In this document: positions 11,327 through 23,060 of the stretch, piece after piece | How the letters are laid out: every line of letters begins with the position of its first letter | Position numbering within the stretch: position 1 is the first letter of the stretch | From: Jacaranda mimosifolia | Taxonomy: Eukaryota; Streptophyta; Magnoliopsida; Lamiales; Bignoniaceae | NCBI GenBank assembly: GCA_018894105.1 | Contig: CM032124.1 | Coordinates: forward strand, 36,676,277-36,740,276 | Length of the DNA stretch: 64,000 nucleotides | Direction of reading: 5' to 3' | Position numbers and translations under genes: made by a program | The notes under the pieces: generated by a model | Databases searched by the model: none | Told to the model about the DNA's origin: nothing | What the model saw: the letters and a program-made list of their open reading frames with translations, nothing else

Positions 11327-11826
11327 TTATTTGTATTCCAGAACAACATTTTCTCATTTTACACAAATTTAAAAAAAGAAAATATGATTATTTGCACCAT
11401 TTTTAATGAAAACATTATTTATTTTCATTTTCATACCTATAAAAAACTTATAATACCTACTAATTTAAAAATAATTAAAATTTACTAACAAAATAAATAT
11501 TAATTTTTTTCTATCATTTCAAGACAATAAGACCCGTATAAAATGTAATATTAATTTTTCATCATATCATCATTCATTAATTTATTAAATAATTATTTTT
11601 TTCTATCTTTTCAAGATAATGAAACTCACAATCAATTAAATAATAATAATTAATACTATTATATTAAAATATTTAATATTATCACATTAAAATATTATTT
11701 TTAATCTATCTTTTTTCAAAAATTTTATTATTTTTATTCAATCACATTTATTTTTACACGCAAAATAATAATAAAATAAAAATACATTCTAAAATTATGA
11801 AAGTAGAAAATGAGAATAAAAACACA
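11327..11826. mobile_element. AT-rich MITE-like insertion in unit A
   Basis: About 500 bp present here but absent from the tandem copy, which reads straight through at about 13795-13800. The left end begins GGATTATTTGTATTCC and the right end, read inward, begins GGATTGGTTGTGTTTTTATT, so short imperfect inverted termini are present. Resemblance to Tourist-type termini suggests a PIF/Harbinger MITE, but no TTA duplication is evident. No ORF of interest. Confidence 0.5.
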
Positions 11827-11869
11827 ACCAATCCACACCATAAAGTCCTATATATATTTTTTTTTCCTG

Positions 11870-12060
11870 AAAAAAAAATGTCATTTACAGACATGGCCAT
11901 GTGTTAGGTGGGGAAAAGAAACAAAAAAGGAATATAAAATATGACCAAGGAAGACTGAATCAGTAGCCACATGCATGTAAAGGGCTTAGCTATAATTTAT
12001 TTAGGAAAGCTACATGCATGTATGTATATATATATATATATATTTATGTATTTGTATTGC
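11870..12060 (-). promoter_or_regulatory. Conserved promoter-like block of PGG unit A
   Basis: The block contains ACATGGCCAT, GGTCATATTTTATATTCC and CATGCATGTAGCTTTCC/AAGCCCTTTA on the minus strand, just upstream of the leader exon. The same order of motifs is found at 13820-13980, 51910-52095 and, in opposite orientation, 57058-57270. Conservation across paralogues and position support a promoter role; the TATATT and RY-like CATGCATG motifs are candidates for core and regulatory sites. No transcription start is proven. Confidence 0.4.
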
Positions 12061-13654
12061 TCAACTCGTGACTTTTAGTTTGACACACTGACATTTTATA
12101 TAAGAGCTGTGGGTGACAAAAGTGAATTGGGTTCATAATAAGATGGGTTTAAAATTAATTTATAAAATTATAATTATGTAGACCTATCAATAGTTAGAAT
12201 ATTGTACTATTCAAATCCATATCTTAAAGTTACCAAATAAGACCCTAAACTTAATCTACTCTAATCAATTTATATTTATAGACTCAATTAGATCTATACC
12301 ATATAATATTCATACAAGAAATTTTATACTCTACCCCACTCTACACAACTCAAGAGTCAAGACCCATTGGGTCTTGGAATATTGGGTCTAAGTTATTAGA
12401 TATATATATATTTTTTATTTGGATTTTGACCCATTCTAATTTTTTTCCTTTTTCTTTTGAAGGATTTTTTTTTAGTACTACTGAACAATACGCTTTAATA
12501 TTGAATCATTTCTTGCAACCTTAGAGTCGTCAGTTCAACACTTTCGGTGAAGTATATAATATGGAATTGCATTGATAAAAAAAAGAAAAATATTTTGTAA
12601 TTGCAAATAATGTAAGTTTTTTTGGAATAACTTTGAGATATATATTCATTTAGAACTTTGAATTATATACAAAATAATAGATATATTTTATAGATTTTGT
12701 ATCTGAACAGTCATGTATAATATTTTTAATTTATGATAAATACAAAAAAATTATTGCTCTATTTATTGAAAATTTGTAAACAATATTACATCGAAGGTAC
12801 CAAAATATTTTAACTTGATTTTAGAAGTACTTTTATGTCATAATACTATAGATATTACATATTTTTATTTAGTAGAGCATAATTTCAATTAATATTTTAT
12901 TTAGAAAAACAATAAAACATCTTATTTATAACTTTTTTCTTCATATAATGTATATATTCAAGTAGATATATGTATATAGGTGAAAAATTATACTTTTATA
13001 AAAGAAATAGTATATATATATATTTTAATTATATATATATTTAAAATTTATTTGTATTTGATTATGTGCATTGATATAATATATCAATATGTTCCTCTTT
13101 TTGCTCCTAAAATGAAATTTTTATTGGAGCTAAATTGTAGTAGTAAAGTTAATTTTCACTTTTTTCAAAAGCAGAAGCTCTTTAGATATCTTAAGAAACA
13201 CTTTGAATCTTCTATTTCGACACATGTTTTAATTTCGTATTCTATCATATGTATGTATGTTAAGTGTACTAAATATTTCTCAATAAAAATAATTTATTTT
13301 GAATTGATACACTTAGAATATATATATGAAATTAAAATATAAGAGATGAAACGTATAATGAAATATAGAATCTAAACTACTTCAAAAGGAGTGGATAACA
13401 GCCTTATATGAAGCCAATTATAACAGCAAAGTCAGAATCAAATATCAAATACTCGAATTCTTAATTCAAGAGCTTGAATCTTTCTCTGTAACATTCGAGG
13501 ATGAATAATAAAAGGCATTTTCTTGCGAACAAACCATTAAATCATTCTTGCAAGAGGATAGCATTCTGTCTTCTTATTAGTTCAGAGGGTACTAATACTA
13601 ATGTATTACAGAACATGGGAAAAACCAGAAAAAAGAGTTTAGTGCAATACCAAC

Positions 13655-13760
13655 CTGCAGAGCTAGCCTTGTATTGAAGAAACTTTGGAGGTTCCCACAG
13701 CACGTCTAAAAGAGTGGAGCCTATGCTTGACGAGAACAAAATTGCTTTTACTCACAAACC
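13655..13760 (-). promoter_or_regulatory. Orphan leader exon of unit B
   Basis: A clear copy of the leader block ending in CTGCAG and a GTTGGTATTG donor. No PGG coding sequence follows on the minus strand: the next material is the tail of unit A. If still transcribed, it would splice into unit A or make a non-coding RNA; this is speculation. The 65-codon minus frame here (13542-13739) is a by-product. Confidence 0.45.
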
Positions 13761-15000
13761 CATTGCTATAAAGCTATGAATCAAGGAAATACAGTCCTAT
13801 TTTTTTTATTTTTTTTTCCTGAAAAAAAATGTCATTTACAGACATGGCCATCTGTTAGGTGGGAAAAAGAAACAAAAAAGGAATATAAAATATGACCAAG
13901 GAAGACTGAATGAGTAGCCACATGCAAGTAAAGGGCTTAGCAATAATTTATTTAGGAAAGCTACATGCATGTATATATATATATATATTTATATACTTGT
14001 ATTGCTCAACTCGTGACTTGTAGTCTGACACTCCGACATTTTATATGTGAGCTATGAGTGGCAAGAAGGGTTGTCTCATTATGAATTGGGTTCACAATGA
14101 GACGAGTTTAAATTAATTTATAAAACTATAATTATGTAGACCTATTAATGGGTAGGATATTGTTCTACCCAAATCAATATCCTAAATCTACCAAATAAAT
14201 ATGATCCTAAATTTAATCTACTCTAATCAACTTATAGACTCAATTAAATTTATATCCTAAAAAATTCATACAAAAAATTTTACACTCTACGCAACTCAAG
14301 AGTCAAGACTCATTGGGTCTTAGAATATTAGGTCTAAATTATTAGATTTTTTTTTTTATTTGGATTTTGGCCCATTCTAATTTTTTCTTTTCTTTTTCTT
14401 TTTTCATTTCTGAAGGGTCATCCTAAAGAAATTTTGATTTTTTTCGTACTACTGAACAAGATGCTTTAATATTGAATCATGTCTTGCAACCTTGGAATCG
14501 TCAATTTCAACACTTTCGGTGAAGTATATAATATGGAATTGCATTGATAAAAGAAAAATATTTTGTAATTGCAAATAATGTAAGTTTTTTTGGAATAAAT
14601 TTGAGAGATATATTCATTTAGAACTTTGAAATATATACCAAATAATAGATTTTTTTTTATAGATTTTGTATCTGAACAGTCATGTATAAATTTTTTAATT
14701 TATGGTTAATACAAAAAAGATATTGCTCTATTTATTGAAAATTTGTAAACAATATTACATCAAACGTACCATAATATTTTAACTTGGTCTTAGAAGTACT
14801 TTTATGTCGTAATACTAATAATACTACAAATATTACATATTTTTTATTTAGTAGAGCATAATTTCAATTAATATTTTATTTAGAAAAAAATACAACATCT
14901 TATTTATAACTTTTTTCTTCAAAGAATGTATATATTAAAGTAGATATATGTAAATAGGTGAAAAATTATACATTTATATAAAAATTAGTAAATATACTGT

Positions 15001-15608
15001 AATTATATATATATATTAAAAATTTAAGCATATACATCCAATATGTCATGATCACTAGTACAAATTTAATTTCGATTAGTTGATTTGGGTTAATTGGTTA
15101 AATTTGAGTATTTAGATAATGAGTAATTTTTTGATATGGGTATATAGGTAATTTTTTAGTATAAATCCCGCTCAGACCCATTTTATCATTTGTGTGGGTA
15201 GGTCTAGATATAGGTATAACAAATATTAATTGAATCTGAGTATTTTAAAGTTTTATGGACTTAAATAGGGTAATACCCTACCTATTAATATGCCTACAAT
15301 CATAGAATAAAAATGTGTTGGATTAAAAATAAATTGTTCGATTTCGAATCCAATACAAAAATCCTCTCATATAATTGTTATTAGATGCTGGACCATTAAT
15401 TATATGCTTTCATACTAACCTAACGTATTGTGTTGGATAGAATTATGGGGCGAAAACCCATGTTCCCACCCCTAGCCAATATATACTTATAATGGCCCAG
15501 CATATGACAACGAACAATTTTAATAGACTTCCATGCATGTGCTAATGATTTTAGTACAAAGTAAATAAAAATATATATCTATTTCTTATATAATATAATT
15601 TTTTTAAT
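15001..15608. repeat. Distal end of unit B, paralogous to 1-870
   Basis: Shares long stretches with the left end of the window (for example TTAAGCATATACATC, TTGATTTGGGTTAATTGG and TTTTAGTACAAA). It supplies the empty site for the MULE at 881-2503. It ends abruptly where the copia fragment starts. Confidence 0.75.
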
Positions 15609-16137
15609 TACCTCTGAGAGGTTTTGCAAACAGATGTTTGAGGTATAGTCAGTCGAATTCTACTACAAGAATTATTGGCTATGTGGATGCAGATTATGCA
15701 TGAGATTTGGACAGCATAAGGTCCATGACGGGCTATGTGTTTTGTGTATCAAGTTGTACTGTTAGTTGAAAGGTGACTTTGCAGTTATCAATTGCATTAT
15801 CTATAACAGAAGCTGAGTACATGGCTTTGGCTGAGGGCATCGAAAAAGGTATTTGGCTAAAGGGACTGATCGATGATATGGGTATGACTTCTGAGATCAC
15901 TAAGGTATTTTGTGGCAGTTAGAGTGCCATACACTTGTCAAAGAATCAAGCATTTTATGAGAGAACAAAGCACATAGATGTGAGGTATCACTTTGCTCGG
16001 GATATGGTGTCTCAAGGAGTTACATTGGTTGACAAAGTTGGGACAAAGAATAATCCGGCAAATATGTTGACTAAGGTTGTTCCAGGAATCAAATTCGAGC
16101 ATTGCTTGGATTTGATTAATGTTTGTAGACTCAGATA
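15609..16137 (+). pseudogene. Copia retrotransposon RNase H domain, degenerate
   Basis: The plus-strand translation gives GYVDADYA, RSMTGYVFCVSS, ALSITEAEYMALAEGI, IWLKGLIDDMGM, SAIHLSKNQAFYERTKHIDV and NPANMLTKVVP, in that order. This is the C-terminal RNase H of Ty1/copia Pol, with the catalytic D (DADYA) and E (EAEY) visible. Several in-frame stops (for example before DLDS and inside CGSxSAIHL) make it non-functional. Everything upstream (gag, protease, integrase, RT) is missing: the fragment begins at about 15609, where it abuts the PGG unit. The final frame (15935-16138) ends at a stop just before the polypurine-like tract and 3' LTR. Confidence 0.88.
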
Positions 16138-16200
16138 ACAGGCCTGTTTGGTGGCAGGGACAAAGAAGAAGGATGGTAATTTCAAGTCAAGGTAGAGAAT

Positions 16201-16913
16201 TGTTGATTTTGCCATGAAATTTGGGCTAAATTGGCGAGAACCGGAAGAAAAATGGAGCAAGGGGTCGAAATGGGTGCACAAAACCGAGCTAGGTAGCAGC
16301 GATTTGCGCCCGGGCTCAAGCCTCACTGGAATAGAGATGGAATTGGGCGACGTGCGCCCGGGCGCAAAATAGCACGCGTGGGGCGCACACATTACTAGAA
16401 TAGTGCGCCCGAGCGCAAGGCTGTCACACCCGAGCACGCGACATGGTAATCTGCTGGGCAAATGCAAGAATAGCCCACACCCGGGCGCAAGGATTGCACG
16501 CCCTGGCGCGGGCGCTACTGGAATACCGCGCCCTAGCATAAGGTGTGTGCGCCAGGGTGCAAGTTATGCACGCCTTGGCATATGGCACAAGTCTACGGGC
16601 CTTGGGCTTCGAGTTTCAACTATATATATTATTTTTTTCTTTCGGGAAAATTATCACGAACATAACACAAAGGCTTTTTTACTGCTTTTGAGTAATTTTC
16701 TCAAAGTTTAGAGCGAGGGTGTTAAATGTTTTCATGAGATTTGTGGGATTCAAATTTGTACTTGCACTTTGATTTGAGATCAATAAAATTCATTTTCTTT
16801 GTTGGGTGAATTAGGTACATCGCTGAACCACATTAAATCTTGTTGTCACTTTACATCGAATTACTTTACTATTATTTCATTGTTTTCATAATAGATCCTC
16901 TTGGGTTACAACA
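16201..16913 (+). mobile_element. 3' LTR of the copia fragment
   Basis: After the purine-rich AAGGTAGAGAAT, a segment opens with TGTTG and closes with CAACA at 16909-16913, a perfect 5-bp inverted terminal pair. It contains a TATATATATT stretch near 16620 and AATAAA near 16781, in suitable order for promoter and poly(A) signals. The right boundary is inferred from the terminus alone, since the element's 5' half and left LTR are gone and no target duplication can be checked. The 16270-16600 part is strikingly GC-rich (separate entry). Confidence 0.6.
16280..16600. repeat. GCGCCCGGGCGCA-rich repeats inside the copia LTR
   Basis: Variants of GCGCCCGGGCGCAA recur about seven times (near 16307, 16353, 16402, 16424, 16481, 16500 and 16545). 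Several are preceded by CT(A/G)GAATA. The motif is self-complementary and CpG-rich, in sharp contrast with the AT-rich surroundings. The open frames 16012-16539 (minus) and 16403-16711 (plus) result from the high GC content. Confidence 0.75.
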
Positions 16914-17675
16914 ATTTCTAATATATTTGGAATATGCACTTTGGATCCTCTATTGCATTCTTTATTTCATCTTACAATCCAACTTGATGTGTGTGTGTGT
17001 GTGTAAATATATATATGCAAAGTGTATTTGATTTTCAAGCAATTATTTTTATAATGAAATATTTAATATACATGTCAATTATTTATGAAATGAAATAGAA
17101 GATGAAACAAGTAATATAACAAATGATCATCTAAATTGTTATGCATGTATATGTAATTGGAATATAGAAGATGAAACGCGTATTGAAACATAGAATTTAG
17201 ATTGTTCAAAAAGGAATTGACAGCAACCTTATATGAAGGCAAATATAATAGCACATATTATACCAAAGTCTGACTCAAAACATGAATAAGAATTTCAAAG
17301 CCTGAATCTTTTTCTCTAACCTTCTAGAATGAATAATAAAAGGTGACTTTTCTTATTGATTTTGATTATTTTTTAAGAAGGCATTTTCTTGCTAACAAGC
17401 CATTAAGTCATTCTTGCAAGAGGAGAACATTATGCCTAACTCTTGTTAGTTCAGATGGTACCAGTACTAATGTATATGATATTGAAAGAATAGAAAATTT
17501 TTAGTGCAATACCAACCTGCAGAGCCTTGTATTCAGAGAAACTTTGAAGGTTCCCACAGTACACCTAAAAGAGATGTGGTATATAAAAATGTGACCAAGA
17601 AAGATTGACTGAATTCTTGAGTCTATTCATGATTGATTTTTCCTTATATGATACATTTTTGCTTACGTATAATTT
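16914..17675 (-). promoter_or_regulatory. Orphan PGG upstream block with leader exon
   Basis: After a (GT)n tract at 16986-17003, the sequence from about 17160 matches the region upstream of the PGG genes (for example AAGGCATTTTCTTGCTAACAA and GTCATTCTTGCAAGAGGA). It includes a leader-exon copy ending in CTGCAG at 17517-17522 with the GTTGGTATTG donor. At about 17620 it switches directly into the downstream flank of another unit (TTGATTTTTCCTTATATGAT). It is a unit boundary with no gene attached on its 3' side. Confidence 0.55.
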
Positions 17676-18185
17676 TGATACGGCTCGAGTTCCAAGACTA
17701 TGACCTCGATCCGAAATGTCTAGTGTATCCTTGATTACAATCACGACCTCGACCCAGGACAACACAAATGAATTTTAGGCTTCTAACCTGATCACAAGAG
17801 AACACGTCAGGCTAGCTGAGATTGCCCTCAGCTAAGGCCCTCTGATGCCTAAGTTAATGAGGTGAACAAATAGGTTCGGGGCTTAGACAAGAGATGAAGT
17901 TAATGACAACAAATAGTGATTGCTTGACCTGGAACTGAGCGGGCCTTACCTTTTATTCGGGTGTAGGCGTCCTTGTCTGTACAGATCGAGCTGGCAGCTT
18001 ATCGTGCACTGAATCCTTAATCAATCAATGGCGCCCAATTTGGGTCATGAGCAGATTCGGGTCGGGCTCATTCGGGTCATAACTCAACTCGGACAATGAG
18101 ATGCGGATCCTATCATGTTTTGTCATTTTGTTAAAGTTCAGGGGTAAAAAAGACTTTTCAACCATCTCCATGATAATTATAATCA
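17676..18185 (-). repeat. 3' LTR of the gypsy element
   Basis: Begins TGATACGG and ends TAATCA on the plus strand, and aligns with 27634-28142 over its full length, with many substitutions. Landmarks in both are CTATGACCTCGATCC, CCTGATCACAAGAGAACACG, GCCTAAGTTAATGAGGT, GTCCTTGTCTGTAC and GTCATTTTGTTAAAGTTCA. On the internal side the minus strand has a polypurine tract, GGAAAGTGGGGGAATTAA (18186-18203), which primes plus-strand synthesis. Confidence 0.92.
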
Positions 18186-18203
18186 TTAATTCCCCCACTT
18201 TCC
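18186..18203 (-). other. Polypurine tract of the gypsy element
   Basis: The minus strand reads GGAAAGTGGGGGAATTAA immediately upstream of the 3' LTR. The position and purine composition are those of the plus-strand primer of LTR retrotransposons. Confidence 0.75.
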
Positions 18204-18486
18204 AAGTGTATTGGTTCTTTCACCAGCATAGGGGAATGAACCTGTGCATTTTGGGAAGTAGACTCCTAGCCTCCATAGCAGTTCAATCGGCCAGATCAAT
18301 CTAGACTGTTAATACTGCCACGAGATGTGAACTATCACCTTTGACCGTCTATAAATACATTAGAATTGCCTTATAACTTCACTTTGTTTCTCTCTACTAA
18401 TAAATTTTTGCTTCTCTGATCTCTTAGACCGTTGGCCCGACTCTAATTCTGTAGGTTTGTCCTTCTCTTCCTGATTTTTCCTGATA

Positions 18487-20970
18487 ATGAGTTCAAACAA
18501 AAGTTTGAGTTGGAGTTTCTCTTCCAATAGGGCTCATGACCCCAGTCAATTGGGGTCAAGTGAGAGTGCCTCCCCGTCCTCGCATTCTGAGGGTGTGACC
18601 TCCCTCCAAATTGTTCCCTATATGGGTTCGACCTCGGTACCCATAGAGTCTTGAGATCCTGACTATCAAGTGAGCTCATCCCCTGTTGGTCTTCCGACTG
18701 CTACAGATAATACTCTCGTACCCAATCCCAATCTGAAATCAAAGAGTATCTGCTATCTACCTCTCCTTGGTTAGTCATAACCTCGAAGCTGAGATCCCTT
18801 ATGGTTACTGAGGTCAGGTCTATGTTTTTCATTTCTCCCAATTATGAGATAATTTTTCCCAATAATACGGATCAGATGCATCTCCCTCCGTCAGGCTGTG
18901 CCACTTTCTCCCTTGGCATGCTTGAAGGGGGTCTAAGATTTCTCATTCCTGACCCCATAGAAAATATCCTGTTAGGACTTGACATTTGTCCTGCCCAGCT
19001 TATTCCTAAAGTAATAAGACACATCCTTTGCTTCCTCATCATAACAACCCATTTTGGGATCGAGCCTTCTTTTGCCCACTTTTGGGGGCCCTCTACTCAA
19101 TAACGAAATCGACTCGAACTGAGGAGCGTAGTTTCTACTATCTCATCGCGAGACCTCTGTGTAAATTTCTAAATAAGGTCCCTTCATCCTTGGGTCCGTG
19201 GAAAGAAAAATTCCTTTTCATTCAGGCTTCGGCCAATCGTCCTTCGCAGTTTAGGTCTGATTGAAGGCACAATAAACTTAAGCCCTCTTTGTTGGAAGAG
19301 GTCACCTTGGGAGAGGACTTCATTGACGCCATAACTGACTACTTGTATAAGGCGAGCGAGCTCCTAAAGGAAGAAGTTCTCAAAATTGCTGGCCTTTCAC
19401 CTACTAACATCCTAGTTCAAATAACCTTAAATGATGGTTCCCTCTGCCCTTCGTGTCTTTTTCAGCTTTACTTTATACTTGTTTTCATTTAGTTCATGAT
19501 TTAACCTGTTTCTTTTTGTTGCAGTCATGTCAAGCAAACACTCGAGGATCATCAACAAAATGAAGGCCCATAAGGAGGCCTTGATGGTGAAAGCTCAATC
19601 TTCCGGGCTTGCTCCAGCTATTTCATCCCTCGATCTTACTTCGACCCCGATCCCTGCTAAAGAGGCCCCGCTACAGCCAGTTGAGACTGAGCAAGCAGTC
19701 CAACCAATACAAACACCTTAGGTCGAGGTTGCCTCTCCAGATCCCGAGGGCGTTCTCCCCGCCGACATAGGCGAAAGGGAAAAAATGCAAGCACCATTTC
19801 AAGGGTAAGAGCCCGAAGCTCACTTCCCCCAGTTATTCTAGTAGAAGTCCTTTGGATAAATTGCAGAAATCTTCCAAGGGCAAGAGCTAGAGTGGAAGCC
19901 AAGTAGAAAAAAGACCCTGACTTGATGCCAGCCTTGCCCTTGCCTCCCCCAAGGACCTCGATCTATATGCTCGCCGTGAAGCACTCCTCAGCGATGCACA
20001 TAAGGGTTACAAGACTATCAATTCACAATTTTCTGGTGACTCTTCATGCCCGGCCTTGATCCCAAATTTGAAAATTATAGATCAGAGTAGCATGCTTCAA
20101 TGTCGATCCGACGAGACATCTTTCGAGCTCTACAAGGGCTGTTTACTAACCTAAGACCAAGCTTTGCTAGCCCCAGTCAACTTTGCCAAACTAGAAGAGA
20201 ATGGAGCTCACGTCGTGATGCAAGTAAGTGCCTATTTTTCCTTTTCCTTTTACGCTTATCTCTTTGGGGTCCAGATCACCTTAACCATAGTTACTTCGCA
20301 GGGGGTAGCATACATGCACTAGCTTGGCCTCCAATGTGCATATTGGTATAGCCATTTCATGGCTTGGGATCATGAAGTCATGGAACTCAAATTGGCAAAA
20401 GAGGAGCTCGAGGCTAACTTGAAGTCAACGCAAGAGTCTGTCGATAGCGAACTTGCTTCTCATAAGGAGGAGTTGGCGGACATGACCAAAAGATACAAGT
20501 CCTAGAGCAGAAGTTGGCGAGCACGAAGAAGTCTCTTGCTTCGAAAAAAGAAGAAGTCTTACGAGCAGGGTTGCTCCAAGGGTTGTTCTGAGTTCGAGAG
20601 CTCGAAGGAGTATAAAAAGTTAATTAAACAGACTCGGATGGATGGGGCTCGTGTTTTTAAGAACTCGAGCACCTTCGAATCTCTTGTTGAGGAAAAGGTT
20701 GCGAAGGACACTTTCATAGGTTTCATTAAGTGTCAAGTTTAGCTAAAGACACTGAGTGGATCGTGGAAGGGTTTGATCTGAAGCTTCTGGATCCCACTAA
20801 AGATGCCACTCTGAAAGATTATCCGTTGGGTGACCTCTCGAATACTGGACCTGAGGACGAGTTCGCTTGCCTTGCTGAAGAAAAGGCTTCTCCACTGAAT
20901 ACAAAAGAGGGTGAGATCCCTTCCAAGGCTCCTCCTGCGGCAGCTGAAGATCCCAAGGAGACATCATAGG
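18487..20970 (+). pseudogene. Antisense ORF of the gypsy element (Transposase_28-like), degenerate
   Basis: This ORF runs opposite to gag-pol, between integrase and the 3' LTR. The frame at 18801-19103 contains LPPSGCATFS, EGGLRFLIPDP, LGLDICPAQLIPK and FGIEPSF. This matches the pattern of the family annotated as putative gypsy-type transposon protein (PF04195). It continues in other frames with an apparent intron (donor near 19435, acceptor TTTGTTGCAG near 19524), a Pro/Thr-rich stretch (19527-19721), and coiled-coil-like segments near 20380-20510 and 20536-20742. An acidic end follows at 20730-20969. Frameshifts and stops break it repeatedly. Function is unknown even in intact relatives such as Grande and RIRE2-type elements. 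The family call is from pattern recognition. Confidence 0.7.
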
Positions 20971-21194
20971 CTAGGACCTAGCGTAGGATAGATTTTGCCA
21001 AGATTTGTATTTTGACTCTAGCTCGAGATCTTTTAATAGACTATCTGTATAGCATGATCCAGAGCTGGGGTGCCCATGTAATCATCCCTTTGCATGAAAT
21101 GAATTGAATGTTTTTAGGAGTTGATAAGTGTATAAGTTCTTTATTCATGCCTTTCCCATCCCCATTCATGTGGATATTTCTGGCATTGGGATCT

Positions 21195-21860
21195 AGCGCA
21201 TATCTCATGCGGGAACTCGAACCCGATAACTTGTGCAGATTCCTTTTGGAAACTTTGATCCCATTAACTTGGGAGTCGTTGCAAGGTTTCTCGCCATTGG
21301 GATCTTGTGCAGAGCCCCTATGGGAACTTGATCCCATTGACTTGGGATTTTTCTCGCTATGGGGATCTTGTGCAGACTCATGCGGAAACTCGATCCCAAT
21401 AACTTGGAATTTTTCTCGCTATAGGGATCTTGTGCAGATCCCCTGTAGGAACTCGATCCCATTAACTTAGGAGTCGTTGCGGGGTTTCTCACCATTAGGA
21501 TCTCATGCGGGAGCCCGGCCCCGGTAACTTGGAATTTTTCTCACTATGGGCATCTTGTGTAGATCCCCTGCGAGAACTCAATCCCATTGACTTGGGAGTC
21601 GTTGCAGGGTTTCTCGCCATTGGGATCTTGTGTAGATCTCATGCGGGAACTCGACCCCGGTAACTTGGAATTTTTCTCGCTATAGGGATCTTGTGCAGAT
21701 CCCTGAGAGTCGTTCCGGGGTTTCTTGCCATTGGGATCTTGTGCAGATCTCATGGGGAACTCGACCCCGGTAACTTGAAATTTTTCTCACTGTGGGGATC
21801 TTGTGCAGATCCTCTGTGAGAACTCGATCCCATTGACTTGGGAGCCTCGCTGTGGGGAGA
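21195..21860. repeat. Minisatellite of ~62-bp units in the gypsy 3' region
   Basis: About ten imperfect units share GGGATCTTGTGCAGAT, GGGAACTCGA, CCC(C/A)(G/T)T(A/T)AC(T)TGG and TTTTTCTCGCTAT. Two unit types alternate, one with TTGGGAGTCGTTGC(A/G)GGG and one with TTGGAATTTTTCTC. Reading frames of 60-120 codons on both strands across it are repeat artefacts. Tandem repeats between integrase and the 3' LTR are a known property of Tat-lineage elements and a proposed source of satellite DNA. Confidence 0.85.
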
Positions 21861-22211
21861 AACAGAAAATATTGCATGAGAAATAAGTTCTTGGAATTAG
21901 ATGAAGCAAACTCAGTGAAACTCATTACAATATGGATTAGCCACGCACTAGCTTCACAGAATTCATTACACTTTCAAATATAAATTTTTTTCAAATTTTG
22001 CACGTTCCACGATCTCGGTAGCTCCTTTCCCCTGGCATCTTCCAACCTGTATGACCCTTGCCTAGTTATCTTCATTACTTTGTATGGTATTTCCCAATTT
22101 AGGTCCAACTTTCCTACGTGCTTGGATACTTTCACATTGTTTAAGACCCAATCTCCTATCCCAAAGCTCCTCCAATGAACTTTCTTGTTGTACTACCGCG
22201 CCATGAGATTC

Positions 22212-23060
22212 TTATATTCTTGGATCTTGATATAAGCCTTGTCCCACTTCTCTTCTATTACCTCTAACTCGAATTCTTTGGGCATCAACATTATATCCGG
22301 GCTCGTACTCCAAAATTCTCTGGGTTGGTTTTCCAATCTCGGCAGGGATCATAAATTTGGCTCCATACATCAAGCAGCATGGGATCTCTCTTGTAGTCAT
22401 TTTTGGGGTAGTGCGGTGCACCCATATGACCCCCTGGAGTTCATCGGCCTATCCCCCTTTAGCCTTATCTAATTGGGCTTTGAGACTTTTCAAGAGGTCC
22501 CTATTAGTCACTTATATCTAACCATTCGCTTTCGGGTTCCCAACTGAAGTGAACCGCTATTTGATCTTGAGCTCCTTACACCAAGTAGTGATTTTCTTCC
22601 CATTGAATTGAGTTTCGTTATCTGAAATCAAGACCCTAGGCAGCCCGAACCTGCATATTATATTCTTCCAGAGGAAGCCCACGACCTCCTTCTTTGTGAC
22701 ATTTACTGATGCCTCTGCCTCTACCCATTTACTGAAATATTCAACTGCTACTGTTACAAACTTCTTTTGACCCCATGCCGTCGGGAACGGGCCCAGAATA
22801 TCTATCCCCCATTGAAAAAAAAACATGACACAGGAATTGTCTCCATTGAGACAATGGGTCGATGGGCGAGGTTGGCATGAATTTGGCATTTCTCACACTT
22901 CTTTACCAAGGCAGTTGCATCTTGGTTCATGGTGGGCTAAAAGTACCCCTACTTGAGGGTCTTCATTGCCAAAGACCTTCCTCCCAAGTGGTTTCCGCAG
23001 TTGCCCTCATGAATTTCCCGCATCACATATTAAGCCCTCTCGGGTCCCAAACACTTTAGT
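22212..23060 (-). pseudogene. Gypsy integrase, degenerate
   Basis: On the minus strand the order is an N-terminal zinc-binding part (EIHEGNCGNHLGG, then KKCEKCQIHA), then the catalytic core with WGIDILGPFP (first Asp) and ISDNETQF (second Asp; the usual SDNGTQF has Gly where Glu stands). Near 22421 there follows HRTTPKMTTREIPCCLMYGA, matching the YRTTPRxxTGETPFSLTYG block after the core. Stops and frameshifts lie between blocks, for example after 22557. It would insert cDNA into the genome in an active element; here it cannot be translated as one protein. Confidence 0.88.

Larger units (their letters stand above)
10650..15600. repeat. Tandem duplication of the PGG upstream region (units A and B)
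   Basis: Unit A (about 10650-13040) and unit B (about 13050-15600) run in parallel for nearly 2 kb. Leader exon (11181 vs 13655), promoter block (11876 vs 13828), the ACTCGTGACTTTTAGT region (12064 vs 14008) and TTGCAACCTT (12515 vs 14484) all correspond. The junction near 13040 joins the distal end of unit A to the sequence that normally lies just upstream of a PGG start codon. Unit B therefore has a leader and promoter but no gene. Unit A differs mainly by the MITE-like insertion at 11327-11826. Confidence 0.8.

Noticed and set aside
16012..16539. 175-codon minus-strand ORF
   Set aside because: It lies antisense to copia RNase H and its GC-rich LTR repeats; high GC explains the lack of stops.
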